A stretch of DNA of 64,000 bases from Tsuneonella suprasediminis (GTDB taxonomy: Bacteria > Pseudomonadota > Alphaproteobacteria > Sphingomonadales > Sphingomonadaceae), in assembly GCF_003605755.1 (NCBI RefSeq), contig NZ_RAHJ01000020.1, positions 1 through 64,000 on the forward strand, given 5' to 3'. Under the pieces are notes generated by a model. The model did no database searches and was not told the DNA's origin. It saw only the letters and a program-made list of their open reading frames with translations. Position 1 is the first letter of the stretch. Each line of letters starts with the position of its first letter. A program made the position numbers and the translations under genes. This document shows positions 7,732-15,493 of the stretch, piece by piece.

Positions 7732-10056
7732 TTACCGCTTGCGCCCCTGATGGCGGATATTCTTCGGCCGCCCGGGCTGCCCCTGCATATGTTTGCCGCG
7801 CGGTTTCCCCGCTCGTTTCGGATCGGGTCGCCCGCCACGCGGTTCGATGCGGCCTTCGCTGTCGGGCAGTTCGAACTTTAGCGCCCCGGTCAGCGCGTTG
7901 GCCTCTGCCAGACGCAGTTTCAGCTTGTCCCCCGGCGCGTATTTCGTTCCGCTGTCGCCGCCGGTCAGCGTCTGCGATGCCTCGTCATAGGCGAAGTATT
8001 CGCCGCCGAGCGTGGATACAGGCACCAGCCCGTCGCCCCCCAGCCCGACAATCGTAGCGAAGAAGCCGAAGCCCTGTACCCCGGTGATCCGGGTATCGAA
8101 CACCTCGCCCACCCGACCTGACAGCCACGCGGCGACATAGCGGTCGATCGTCTCCCGCTCCGCCTCCATCGCGCGGCGTTCGGCCTGACTGATCGCATCG
8201 GACACTTTCGACAGATTTTCCCGGTCGCGGTCCGACAGGCCAGAGGTCGGCGGCAGCACCCCCTTGGGTGCGGGCTGTTCCAGATGGAACGCATCGACCA
8301 GCGCACGGTGCACCAGCAAGTCCGCATAACGGCGGATCGGTGAGGTGAAATGCGCGTAAGAGCCGAGCGCCAATCCGAAATGCCCAGCATTGGCAGGACC
8401 ATAGTACGCCTGCGTCTGGCTGCGGAGCACCGCCTCCATCACTTGCGCTTTCTCGTTGTCGTCCCCCACGTCTTTCAACATGCGGTTGAACAGGCTGGGG
8501 GTGATGACTTGCCCCAGCGCAAGATTGTGGCCGAACGTCTTCATATAATCGCGCAGAGCGATCAGCTTCTCCCGGCTGGGCGGTTCGTGAATGCGATAGA
8601 CCACTGGCGCGGTCTTGCTTTCCAGCGCCTTGGCCGCCGCGACATTGGCCGCGATCATGAAATCTTCGACTACCCGGTGCGCGTCGAGCCGTTCGCGCAT
8701 AACAATTTCCGCGATCTTGCCCGCTTCGTCGAGCACCACACGCCGTTCGGGCAGGTCGAGATCGAGCGGATCGCGCGCCGTCCGCGCATCGGCCAGCAGT
8801 TTCCACGCGCCCCACAGGTTTGCCAGCCATTCGGGGGCCTCGCCCGCGTCGATGTTCGCCTGTGCATCTTCGTAAGCGATATTGTGCGCGATGCGGACCA
8901 CCGCGCGGGTAAAGCGCCACTTGGTCACTTTGCCTTGCGGCGAAATGCGGATGTGGCACGCCATCGCGGCGCGATCTTCCCCCTCTTTCAAAGAGCAGAC
9001 ATCGGCGCTGAGCACTTCGGGCAGCATCGGCACCACCCGGTCGGGGAAATAGACCGAGTTGCCCCGCTTGCGCGCTTCGCGGTCGAGCTTGCTGCCGGGG
9101 CGGACATAGAAGCTGACATCGGCAATAGCGATCACTGCGCGATAGCCGCCTTCGCCATCGGGTTCGGCCCAGATCGCATCGTCATGGTCGCGCGCGTCGG
9201 CGGGGTCGATGGCGACAATCGGCAGATCGCGCAAATCCTCGCGATTGTCGTGCGACAGTGGCAGCTTTGCCGCCAGTTCACCTTCGGCCAGAACATCTTC
9301 GGGAAAGATATGCGGGATGCCGTGCTTGGCGATGGCGATCAGGCTGAACGCTTTGGGCGCCAGCGGGTCGCCCAGCACTTCCACCACTTTCACCCCGGCG
9401 CGCGGAGAGCGCCCCGCCGGTTCGGCAATCACCAGTTGCCCGGCCTCCGCTCCGCCCAGATCGGCAATGGGAGACGAATTGCGCACCCGCTTGTCCACCG
9501 GGGCGAGCCAGCCTTTACCGCTCTTGTCGATTTCGACTACGCCCATCAGACCATCGGTGCGCGCGGGCAGCTTCTTCATCGGATGCGCGGTCCACCCGCG
9601 CCCGGTTTCCTCGGTGCGGGCAAGGATGCGGTCGCCCACTTTCAACGCGGCCTGCCGCACTTTCTTTCCCTTCGCCTCCACCACGCGCAGGCGCGGCGGC
9701 GGGCTGGCATCGTCGGGGCTCCACGTATCGGGGATCGCGAAAGCTTCGCCATCTTCGATTTCCAGCACCCGCAGCACAGTCACTTTGGGCACTCCGCCCA
9801 TCCGGTGATAGGCGGTCTTCTTGCCGTCGATCAGCCCTTCTTCGGCCATATCTTTCAGCAGTTTCTTGAGTGCGATTTTCTCCTGTCCCTTCAGCCCGAA
9901 CGCCTTGGCGATTTCACGCTTGCCCGCCGGGGTGGGCGAGGTCTGGATGAATTCGATCACTTGCGCGCGCGTGGGCATTCCCGGCTGAGGGCGGGAAGAC
10001 GGGCGCGATTTAGGAGAGCTGGATTTCGGAGTGCTGGGTTTGGGAGTACGGGCCAT
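7732..10056 (-). CDS. rnr: Ribonuclease R
   Basis: A 774-residue 3'-5' exoribonuclease that degrades structured RNA. After a Ser/Pro/Lys-rich N-terminal tail comes a winged-helix segment (about 28-80), then cold-shock OB domains. The RNB catalytic domain carries the metal-binding motif IDPADARDHDDA, and a C-terminal S1 domain (GRVGEVFDTRITGVQGFGFF) is followed by a basic tail (RGGRPDPKRAGKPRGK). Length is close to the family norm. The long open frame on the opposite strand (8350-11277) is a GC-composition shadow. Confidence 0.95.
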   Translation of the reverse strand: MARTPKPSTPKSSSPKSRPSSRPQPGMPTRAQVIEFIQTSPTPAGKREIAKAFGLKGQEKIALKKLLKDMAEEGLIDGKKTAYHRMGGVPKVTVLRVLEIEDGEAFAIPDTWSPDDASPPPRLRVVEAKGKKVRQAALKVGDRILARTEETGRGWTAHPMKKLPARTDGLMGVVEIDKSGKGWLAPVDKRVRNSSPIADLGGAEAGQLVIAEPAGRSPRAGVKVVEVLGDPLAPKAFSLIAIAKHGIPHIFPEDVLAEGELAAKLPLSHDNREDLRDLPIVAIDPADARDHDDAIWAEPDGEGGYRAVIAIADVSFYVRPGSKLDREARKRGNSVYFPDRVVPMLPEVLSADVCSLKEGEDRAAMACHIRISPQGKVTKWRFTRAVVRIAHNIAYEDAQANIDAGEAPEWLANLWGAWKLLADARTARDPLDLDLPERRVVLDEAGKIAEIVMRERLDAHRVVEDFMIAANVAAAKALESKTAPVVYRIHEPPSREKLIALRDYMKTFGHNLALGQVITPSLFNRMLKDVGDDNEKAQVMEAVLRSQTQAYYGPANAGHFGLALGSYAHFTSPIRRYADLLVHRALVDAFHLEQPAPKGVLPPTSGLSDRDRENLSKVSDAISQAERRAMEAERETIDRYVAAWLSGRVGEVFDTRITGVQGFGFFATIVGLGGDGLVPVSTLGGEYFAYDEASQTLTGGDSGTKYAPGDKLKLRLAEANALTGALKFELPDSEGRIEPRGGRPDPKRAGKPRGKHMQGQPGRPKNIRHQGRKR

Positions 10057-10077
10057 TTCAGCCGCCTACGCCATTCG

Positions 10078-11454
10078 TTACTCCGCGTCATCCCCTGCCA
10101 GCGGGTGATACCCACCGCCGGGCACCGCGCTGGCGACCGGACTTTCGTTGCCATCGTCCGCGACGGAGCTGACACCGAAAATCCAGTCGTCGCCGCGCAC
10201 CCCTTCCAGTTTCGCACTGGTGGCCACGACATTGGCGATGACCGGCTTTGCTTCCCAAGCGGGCTGATCGGACCGGCGGCGCCATATCGAATAGGCTGCC
10301 GCACCCGGCACAGCATCCCACTTTATTGTAGTGAAAGTCTGCACAGCGGCCTTCGCCACCGGGCTGGGCGGCATTGGGGCGCGGGCAAGCCGGTCGAGAG
10401 CGCGCACGTTCAGCCGGGTGACATTAGCGAGATAGGGGAAATCCATCGCATCGATCGTGTCGCCGTAAACGGTGCCATTTTCTGTTCGCAGATCCTGATG
10501 CTGCCTGTCGTAATTCTCGACCGAGACGGAGAACCGGACCGCGGGGAATCCGTGTTCGAGGAACGGAATTTGATCGCCGCCCCGCCCCATGCGGTCTGTG
10601 CGCCAGACCTGCCGCACTGCAAAGCCATCGCCATCGCTCGCCGCCAGATCGGCCAGCCAGCGCGAGATATTGCGGCTGGGGCTGTCGTTCTCGCCCCCGT
10701 CGCGCCGCTGTGCCGCGCGCGCCCTGTCATCCAGATCGGCGCGCGGCCCTTCGGAAAAAACCCGGACATGCGCCGAATCGCAGAACCCATCGGACCCGCA
10801 CGAATTGCCCACGATGTCGTTGTTGAGCACGGCCTTGACCGTCCACCCCTGCTTCGCGGCGTAATCGGCCAGCAGCTTGCCGCCCAGCAGCCCCTGCTCT
10901 TCCCCCGACAGCAGAGCATAGACGATAGTGGTGGGATATCTGTGCCGCGACAGCACTCGCGCCGCCTCCAGCGCCAGCGCGGTGCCGCTGCCATCGTCGT
11001 TTGCGCCGGGGGCATCGCTGATAAAGTCCATCACGTCGGACACCCGGCTATCGATATGCCCCTGAACGATTACCACTTCGTTGGGCCGTTCGCTACCGCG
11101 CTGGATAGCAATCACATCACGCAGCCGGGTCGGTTCAGGCACGCGCGGTCCCTGCACTGTGGTTTCAGGCATCACCACAGTCAGGCAACCACCGCAGGCT
11201 TTCGAATAGCGTTCGAACTCAGCCGCGCCCCAGTTGAGTGCCGCACCGATCCCGCGCCGGGGATCGGTTTGCGATGACAGCGTGTGGCGCGTGCCGAAGC
11301 TGACCAGCGTTTCTACGGTGGAGCGCAGTTGCTGTTCCGACACCTGCGCCTCAGGCTCCGCCCCCGCCGATGCCACATCCTGCGCGGCCAGCGGCCCGGC
11401 GGTGAAACAGGAGGCGATCAGCGCGGCAGACGCGGTCCAGCGAGTTGTTTTCAT
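10078..11454 (-). CDS. Secreted M28 family zinc aminopeptidase-like protein
   Basis: A protein of about 458 residues with an N-terminal signal peptide (MKTTRWTASAALIASCFTAGPLAAQ). The M28 co-catalytic zinc domain follows: the first ligand set in VQGHIDSR, then GANDDGSGTALALEAARVL, the catalytic/ligand Glu pair in SGEEQGLLG, and Asp in NNDIVG. A C-terminal fibronectin-like segment (WDAVPGAAAYSIWRR...DDWIFGVSSVADDGNES) suits binding or stability outside the cell. The ATG at 11452-11454 is chosen because it starts the signal peptide; an in-frame TTG lies six codons upstream. It probably cleaves N-terminal residues of peptides in the periplasm or outside. Confidence 0.88.
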   Translation of the reverse strand: MKTTRWTASAALIASCFTAGPLAAQDVASAGAEPEAQVSEQQLRSTVETLVSFGTRHTLSSQTDPRRGIGAALNWGAAEFERYSKACGGCLTVVMPETTVQGPRVPEPTRLRDVIAIQRGSERPNEVVIVQGHIDSRVSDVMDFISDAPGANDDGSGTALALEAARVLSRHRYPTTIVYALLSGEEQGLLGGKLLADYAAKQGWTVKAVLNNDIVGNSCGSDGFCDSAHVRVFSEGPRADLDDRARAAQRRDGGENDSPSRNISRWLADLAASDGDGFAVRQVWRTDRMGRGGDQIPFLEHGFPAVRFSVSVENYDRQHQDLRTENGTVYGDTIDAMDFPYLANVTRLNVRALDRLARAPMPPSPVAKAAVQTFTTIKWDAVPGAAAYSIWRRRSDQPAWEAKPVIANVVATSAKLEGVRGDDWIFGVSSVADDGNESPVASAVPGGGYHPLAGDDAE

Positions 11455-11492
11455 AGAGGACTTGTCGCGCAAGACCCCACCGCTGGCAAGGG

Positions 11493-12074
11493 TCAGGCTG
11501 CGGGCGGTTCGCCCCAGCGGTTGGTTTCGGGCTGCGACTTACGCACCCCGAAGCCGATCAGCAGAACCAGCGGCATCCAGCCAAGCAGGCTTTGCAAGGC
11601 ACCCGATTGCGGCGTCTGTTCCAGCGCATCTGCCGATGACGCAGTCACCGCCTGCGTCATTGCCGCGACGGTTTCGGGAATACTGGTCACTGCAATCACG
11701 GCACTGGCCAGCAGGCAGCCCAGCGGCAACAATACAAACCAGCCCGACAGGCCGGTGTCGTGCAAACGACGGACAAATGCCGCGCCGAGCAGGATCGCGT
11801 TCAGCGCGCTGATTGCGACCGAACTCCACACCAACATGCCCACTTGCCCCGACATACCTTGCGCGACCGCCGCTTCGATTGCGGCCTGATCGCCTCCCGG
11901 CCCGGTCTGAATTGCCGCATCGACAGCAGTCATCGCCATTGGGATGCTGATCACGATCGTCGCAACGATATTCAGTACGGCCACCGCCAGCACCCAATAC
12001 CAGAACGGCGGCCGCGCCTGTCGCCCCCCAAAATCGCTCAGATGCGACAGGTTATACTTGATCGCTTCCAACAT
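11493..12074 (-). CDS. DUF805 family membrane protein
   Basis: A 193-residue inner-membrane protein with the DUF805 pattern. It opens NLSHLSDFGGRQARPPFWYWVL, then has a hydrophobic helix, a long soluble insertion (about 50-75), FVRRLHDTGLSGWFVLLPL (the family hallmark RRLHD.G.SGW) and a last helix before the NRWGEPP tail. Function is unknown. It has a good ribosome site (GGGGG about 8 nt before ATG) and an AT-rich, operator-like promoter region. It is followed by the secreted peptidase on the same strand after a 38-nt gap, so the two may be co-transcribed. Confidence 0.85.
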   Translation of the reverse strand: MLEAIKYNLSHLSDFGGRQARPPFWYWVLAVAVLNIVATIVISIPMAMTAVDAAIQTGPGGDQAAIEAAVAQGMSGQVGMLVWSSVAISALNAILLGAAFVRRLHDTGLSGWFVLLPLGCLLASAVIAVTSIPETVAAMTQAVTASSADALEQTPQSGALQSLLGWMPLVLLIGFGVRKSQPETNRWGEPPAA

Positions 12075-12099
12075 CGTTTATTCCCCCTCAAACGACCCG

Positions 12100-12140
12100 A
12101 TTATAGTTCTTTATAATTCACTATAGCGAACTATAATTCA
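12100..12140 (-). promoter_or_regulatory. AT-rich operator/promoter region of the DUF805 gene
   Basis: In a GC-rich context this 41-bp stretch is unusually AT-rich and symmetrical. TTATAGTTC (12101-12109) is inverted as GAACTATAA (12128-12136). A near-perfect inner palindrome TTCACTATAGCGAA spans 12117-12130, and TATAATTCA is directly repeated (12112-12120, 12132-12140). On the minus strand TATAAT (12100-12105) is a plausible -10 box for DUF805, so a regulator bound here would cover the promoter. It also overlaps the last codons of proS. Confidence 0.5.
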
Positions 12141-13682
12141 ATATGCGCGCGCCACCAGCACCCGCTCTGTCGCCGGCTCGCCTGTAAAGATGCAGGTGCC
12201 GTTTGCGGGCGGCGCATCGATAGGGACATTGCGGAATGTCAGCTTGAGCGTCTTGAGCCGTTCGACCACGGCGTCCAGCGCGGCCCCGGTCGGTTTCGAC
12301 CATTGCACTTCGACCCAGCCGGGGTTCTTCTGACCCTCGGCAAAGTGCGCGGCGACTTCGTCCATCGTGCTCACGCCGCGGGTAATGTTGGCATCGCGCC
12401 GCGCGGCAGCTTCGGAATAGAGCACCTGCTGAATCTCTGCCAGCAGGTCTGCCGCCCCGGCGATGAAGTCTTCCCGCTGCGGGTAAGTAAAGGCGCTTTT
12501 GCCGGTTTCCATGTTCCAGATCGCATCGCGACGCAGCACAGCGAGCTTGCCGCCTTCCATGTCGCGTGAGCCGACCTCGATAATCACCGGCGCGCCCTTG
12601 CGCACCCAGTCCCAACGTTTCGCCGCTGCCTTGCCCGGACGCTTGTCGAGCAGCACGCGCACCGGCTCGCCCAATGCCGACAGCCCGGCCAGCGCGGCGC
12701 GCACTTCCTCGCAATAGGCCAGCAGCGGCTCGTCCTCAGGCTTGTCGCGCAGCATCGGCAGGATCACGATCTGGTGCGGCGCGATTTTGGGCGGCACGCG
12801 CAGGCCATCGTCGTCACCATGCGTCATGATGACACCGCCGACGAGCCGCGTGGAAACGCCCCAGCTGGTGGTGTGGCACAAAGCCTCTTTGCCTTCGCGG
12901 TCCTGATACTTGATACCCGCAGCATCGGCAAAATTGGTGCCGAGATAATGGCTGGTGCCCGCCTGCAGCGCCTTGCCATCCTGCATCATCGCCTCGATCG
13001 ACCATGTCTCGACCGCACCGGGGAACCGCTCGTTCTCAGGCTTCTCACCGGCGACCACCGGCATGGCGAGATCATCCTCTACACAGGCGCGATACATCTC
13101 CAGCGCGCGGAGCGTTTCGGCCCGCGCATCCTCGCGGTTCTCGTGCGCGGTATGTCCCTCCTGCCACAGGAACTCGCTGGTACGCAGGAACATGCGGGTA
13201 CGCATCTCCCAGCGCACGACATTGGCCCACTGGTTGGTGAGCAGCGGCAGATCGCGCCAGCTCTGGATCCAGCGCGCCATCGCATCGCCGATAATCGTTT
13301 CGGAAGTGGGGCGCACCACCAGCGGCTCTTCCAGCTTGGCAGCGGGATCGGGGATCAGGCCGCCCTTGCCGTCGGAAATCAGGCGATGGTGCGTGACCAC
13401 CGCCATTTCCTTGGCAAAACCCTCGACATGCTCGGCCTCGCGGGTGAAGTTCGCCAGCGGGATGAAGATTGGGAAATAGCAGTTCTGCACCCCGGCGGCC
13501 TTGATCCGGTCGTCCATCAGGCGCTGAATCCGCTCCCAGATGCCGAATCCCCACGGCTTGATAACCATGCAGCCGCGCACACCGGATTCTTCCGCAAGGT
13601 CGGCGGCGGAGATAACCTCCTGATACCACTGAGCAAAATCATCGGACCGTTTGACCGACAGGGCATGGCGAATCTGGGACAC
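12138..13682 (-). CDS. proS: Prolyl-tRNA synthetase, archaeal/eukaryal-type
   Basis: A 514-residue class II synthetase charging tRNA-Pro with proline. It opens with KRSDDFAQWYQEVISAADLAEESGVRGCMVIKPWGFGIWE (quoted here in part by position, 11-50), the short eukaryal/archaeal-type form that lacks the bacterial editing insertion. Class II motifs are visible: motif 2 in RWEMRTRMFLRTSEFLWQEGHTAH and motif 3 near TTSWGVSTRLVGG. A C-terminal anticodon-binding domain and a zinc-binding-like end (ANGTCIFTG...VARAY) follow. This form is used in several sphingomonads, to my knowledge, in place of the standard bacterial ProRS. Confidence 0.93.
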   Translation of the reverse strand: MSQIRHALSVKRSDDFAQWYQEVISAADLAEESGVRGCMVIKPWGFGIWERIQRLMDDRIKAAGVQNCYFPIFIPLANFTREAEHVEGFAKEMAVVTHHRLISDGKGGLIPDPAAKLEEPLVVRPTSETIIGDAMARWIQSWRDLPLLTNQWANVVRWEMRTRMFLRTSEFLWQEGHTAHENREDARAETLRALEMYRACVEDDLAMPVVAGEKPENERFPGAVETWSIEAMMQDGKALQAGTSHYLGTNFADAAGIKYQDREGKEALCHTTSWGVSTRLVGGVIMTHGDDDGLRVPPKIAPHQIVILPMLRDKPEDEPLLAYCEEVRAALAGLSALGEPVRVLLDKRPGKAAAKRWDWVRKGAPVIIEVGSRDMEGGKLAVLRRDAIWNMETGKSAFTYPQREDFIAGAADLLAEIQQVLYSEAAARRDANITRGVSTMDEVAAHFAEGQKNPGWVEVQWSKPTGAALDAVVERLKTLKLTFRNVPIDAPPANGTCIFTGEPATERVLVARAY

Positions 13683-13781
13683 TTGGCTGGTCTTTTCGTC
13701 TGTTTTCAGGAGGCGCCGCCCTAGCCGGGCGAAGGGGCATGGGTCCAGAGGCGAGTTGTGCGAACGCCCCGCCCCTGTCGA

Positions 13782-14345
13782 TCAGTTGCCCAGCTGATCG
13801 AGCTTCTTTTGCATCGCCGCCATCTGAGCGCGCAGTTCGGACAGTTCGTCACCCGTCTTCGCTTCGCCCTCTTCAGCGGCGGGTTTGGCGGGCGCAGTCT
13901 TGGGGATGAACGCCTCGGTCGCGGCGCGCATCATCGCCATGTTGGTTTCGGCCAGCTTGGCCAGCGGGTTTTCGCCAGTCTTCTGCGCGAACGCTTCCTG
14001 AAACTTGGCCTGATTTTCGCTGAAATTGGCCATCATCGCTTCGAGGTAGCTGGGCATCATGGTCTGCATCGAATTGCCGTACATCGCGATCAGCTGGCGC
14101 AGGAAACTGACCGGCAATAACTGCTCGTTACGGTTCGATTCTTCTTCCATAATGATCTGCGTCAGAATCGAATGGGTAATGTCTTCGCCCGATTTGGCAT
14201 CCAACACTTTGAAATCGATACCTTCACGCGTCATCTGCGAGAGATCGTCGAGAGTGATATAGCTGGAAGACGCCGTGTTATAGAGCCGCCGGTTGGCGTA
14301 TTTCTTGATGACGACCATTCCATCGTCGCTGCTGTTTTTGGTCAT
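13782..14345 (-). CDS. phaR: Polyhydroxyalkanoate synthesis repressor PhaR
   Basis: A 187-residue regulator. The N-terminal DNA-binding domain has the family hallmark IKKYANRRLYNTASSSYITL, then DLSQMTREG and DAKSGEDIT. The PHB accumulation regulatory region follows (ILTQIIMEEE), and a C-terminal helical/coiled-coil tail ends LRAQMAAMQKKLDQLGN. PhaR represses phasin and its own gene until polyhydroxyalkanoate granules titrate it. The ATG at 14343-14345 has AGGAGA about 14 nt upstream and matches the family start; the frame extends further but without similarity. No phaC or phasin gene is in the window. Confidence 0.93.
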   Translation of the reverse strand: MTKNSSDDGMVVIKKYANRRLYNTASSSYITLDDLSQMTREGIDFKVLDAKSGEDITHSILTQIIMEEESNRNEQLLPVSFLRQLIAMYGNSMQTMMPSYLEAMMANFSENQAKFQEAFAQKTGENPLAKLAETNMAMMRAATEAFIPKTAPAKPAAEEGEAKTGDELSELRAQMAAMQKKLDQLGN

Positions 14346-14390
14346 GCGCGACTCACTCTCCTGCTCTCGTCCAAACCTCTTATTAGCATT

Positions 14391-14420
14391 TGCAGCATGT
14401 GCAGCGCAACAAATGCTGCA
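14391..14420. promoter_or_regulatory. TGC-rich inverted repeat, candidate PhaR auto-operator
   Basis: TGCAGCAT (14391-14398) is inverted as ATGCTGCA (14413-14420), with further TGCAGC between them, 46-75 bp upstream of the phaR start. PhaR of Paracoccus and Rhodobacter is known to bind TGC-rich sequences and to regulate itself, so autoregulation is a reasonable inference. The site also falls just past the end of alr, on the same strand. Confidence 0.5.
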
Positions 14421-14452
14421 CGCTGTTGTGCGCGGCAAAGTGTTGGAAACAT

Positions 14453-15493
14453 TCAGCGCTGGAAACGACGGCCGAGCGTGGTGAGCAGCTCGTATTGCGT
14501 CAGGCCGGTCGCCTGCGACGCTTGCGGCAGGTCATACGGCACAGCAACCCAATCCCCCGCGCGGACATCGGGCGCGGCGGTCAGATCGACCACGATCATA
14601 TCCATCGATACTTTGCCCAGCATCGGCAGTTTGGCATCGCTATGCCGCAGCACCGCGCGCCCGCCCCAGCAGCGCAGAAACCCGTCAGCATAACCGAGCG
14701 AGACGACACCGACCCGCATCGCCCTGTCGGCCACGAATGCGTGGTTGTACCCCACACCTTCGCCCGCCGCGATCTCGCGGGTCTGCAACACTTCCGCTTC
14801 GGGATAGGCAACCGGGCGGATCGCATCGACCAATGCCGGATGCGGCACCCCGCCATAGAGCGCAAGGCCAGGCCGCGTCAGGTCGAACGCATAGTCGCTG
14901 CCCAGCGCGATCCCGGCGCTGGCCGCGAGGCTCCGCCGTCTGGCCGGTGTCTGGTCACACGCGGCCCTGAACCGGGTGAGCTGCACTTCGTTAAACGCGC
15001 TATCCTCGTCCGCCTTGGCCAGATGCGAGAGCAATGTCTCTATCTCCAGCCCGGCCAGCGCCGGATCGCCCAGCGATGCCATAGACAGGCCGAGCCGGTT
15101 GATCCCGGTATCGACCATCACATCGCACGCCCCGCCACCGCTTTCGCGCCAGCGGGCGACCTGATCGATGCTGTTGAGCACCGGCCGGACCCCCGTGGCG
15201 CGGGCGAACGCGCAATCGGCATCGTTCATCGGCCCGTGCAGCACCGCGACCTGAGCAGACGGAACATGCGCGATCAGATCGGGCACTTCGCTCCAGTGCG
15301 CGACAAAGAAATCGCGCGCCCCCGCCGCCGCCAGCGCCGGCGCGACATGCGCCACGCCCAGACCATAGGCATCGGCCTTCACCGCTGCCCCTGCCTGCGC
15401 CGCGCCCGACAGCCGGTCGAGCGTGCGCCAGTTGGCGGCCAGAGCTTCTTTATCGAGACGCAGCCGCAAGGCAGGCGGCGGAAGTGGTATCAC
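14453..15493 (-). CDS. alr: Alanine racemase
   Basis: A 346-residue PLP enzyme that converts L- to D-alanine for peptidoglycan. The PLP-binding Lys39 lies in AAVKADAYGLG. VMVDTGINRLGL and HLAKADED are the usual substrate/PLP strands, and the second catalytic Tyr is in GVGYNHAFVA. The C-terminal beta domain includes SLGYADGF and GKVSMDMIVVDLT. The start overlaps the end of the upstream MFS gene by 4 nt, indicating co-translation. In the family the tetrapeptide around the second Tyr is more often SYG; GYN is a mild variation. Confidence 0.93.
   Translation of the reverse strand: MIPLPPPALRLRLDKEALAANWRTLDRLSGAAQAGAAVKADAYGLGVAHVAPALAAAGARDFFVAHWSEVPDLIAHVPSAQVAVLHGPMNDADCAFARATGVRPVLNSIDQVARWRESGGGACDVMVDTGINRLGLSMASLGDPALAGLEIETLLSHLAKADEDSAFNEVQLTRFRAACDQTPARRRSLAASAGIALGSDYAFDLTRPGLALYGGVPHPALVDAIRPVAYPEAEVLQTREIAAGEGVGYNHAFVADRAMRVGVVSLGYADGFLRCWGGRAVLRHSDAKLPMLGKVSMDMIVVDLTAAPDVRAGDWVAVPYDLPQASQATGLTQYELLTTLGRRFQR

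Noticed and set aside
8350-11277. 975-residue open frame on the plus strand
   Set aside because: It runs antisense to rnr and the M28 peptidase gene, both with clear motifs; its translation is His/Arg-rich nonsense typical of high-GC shadow frames.
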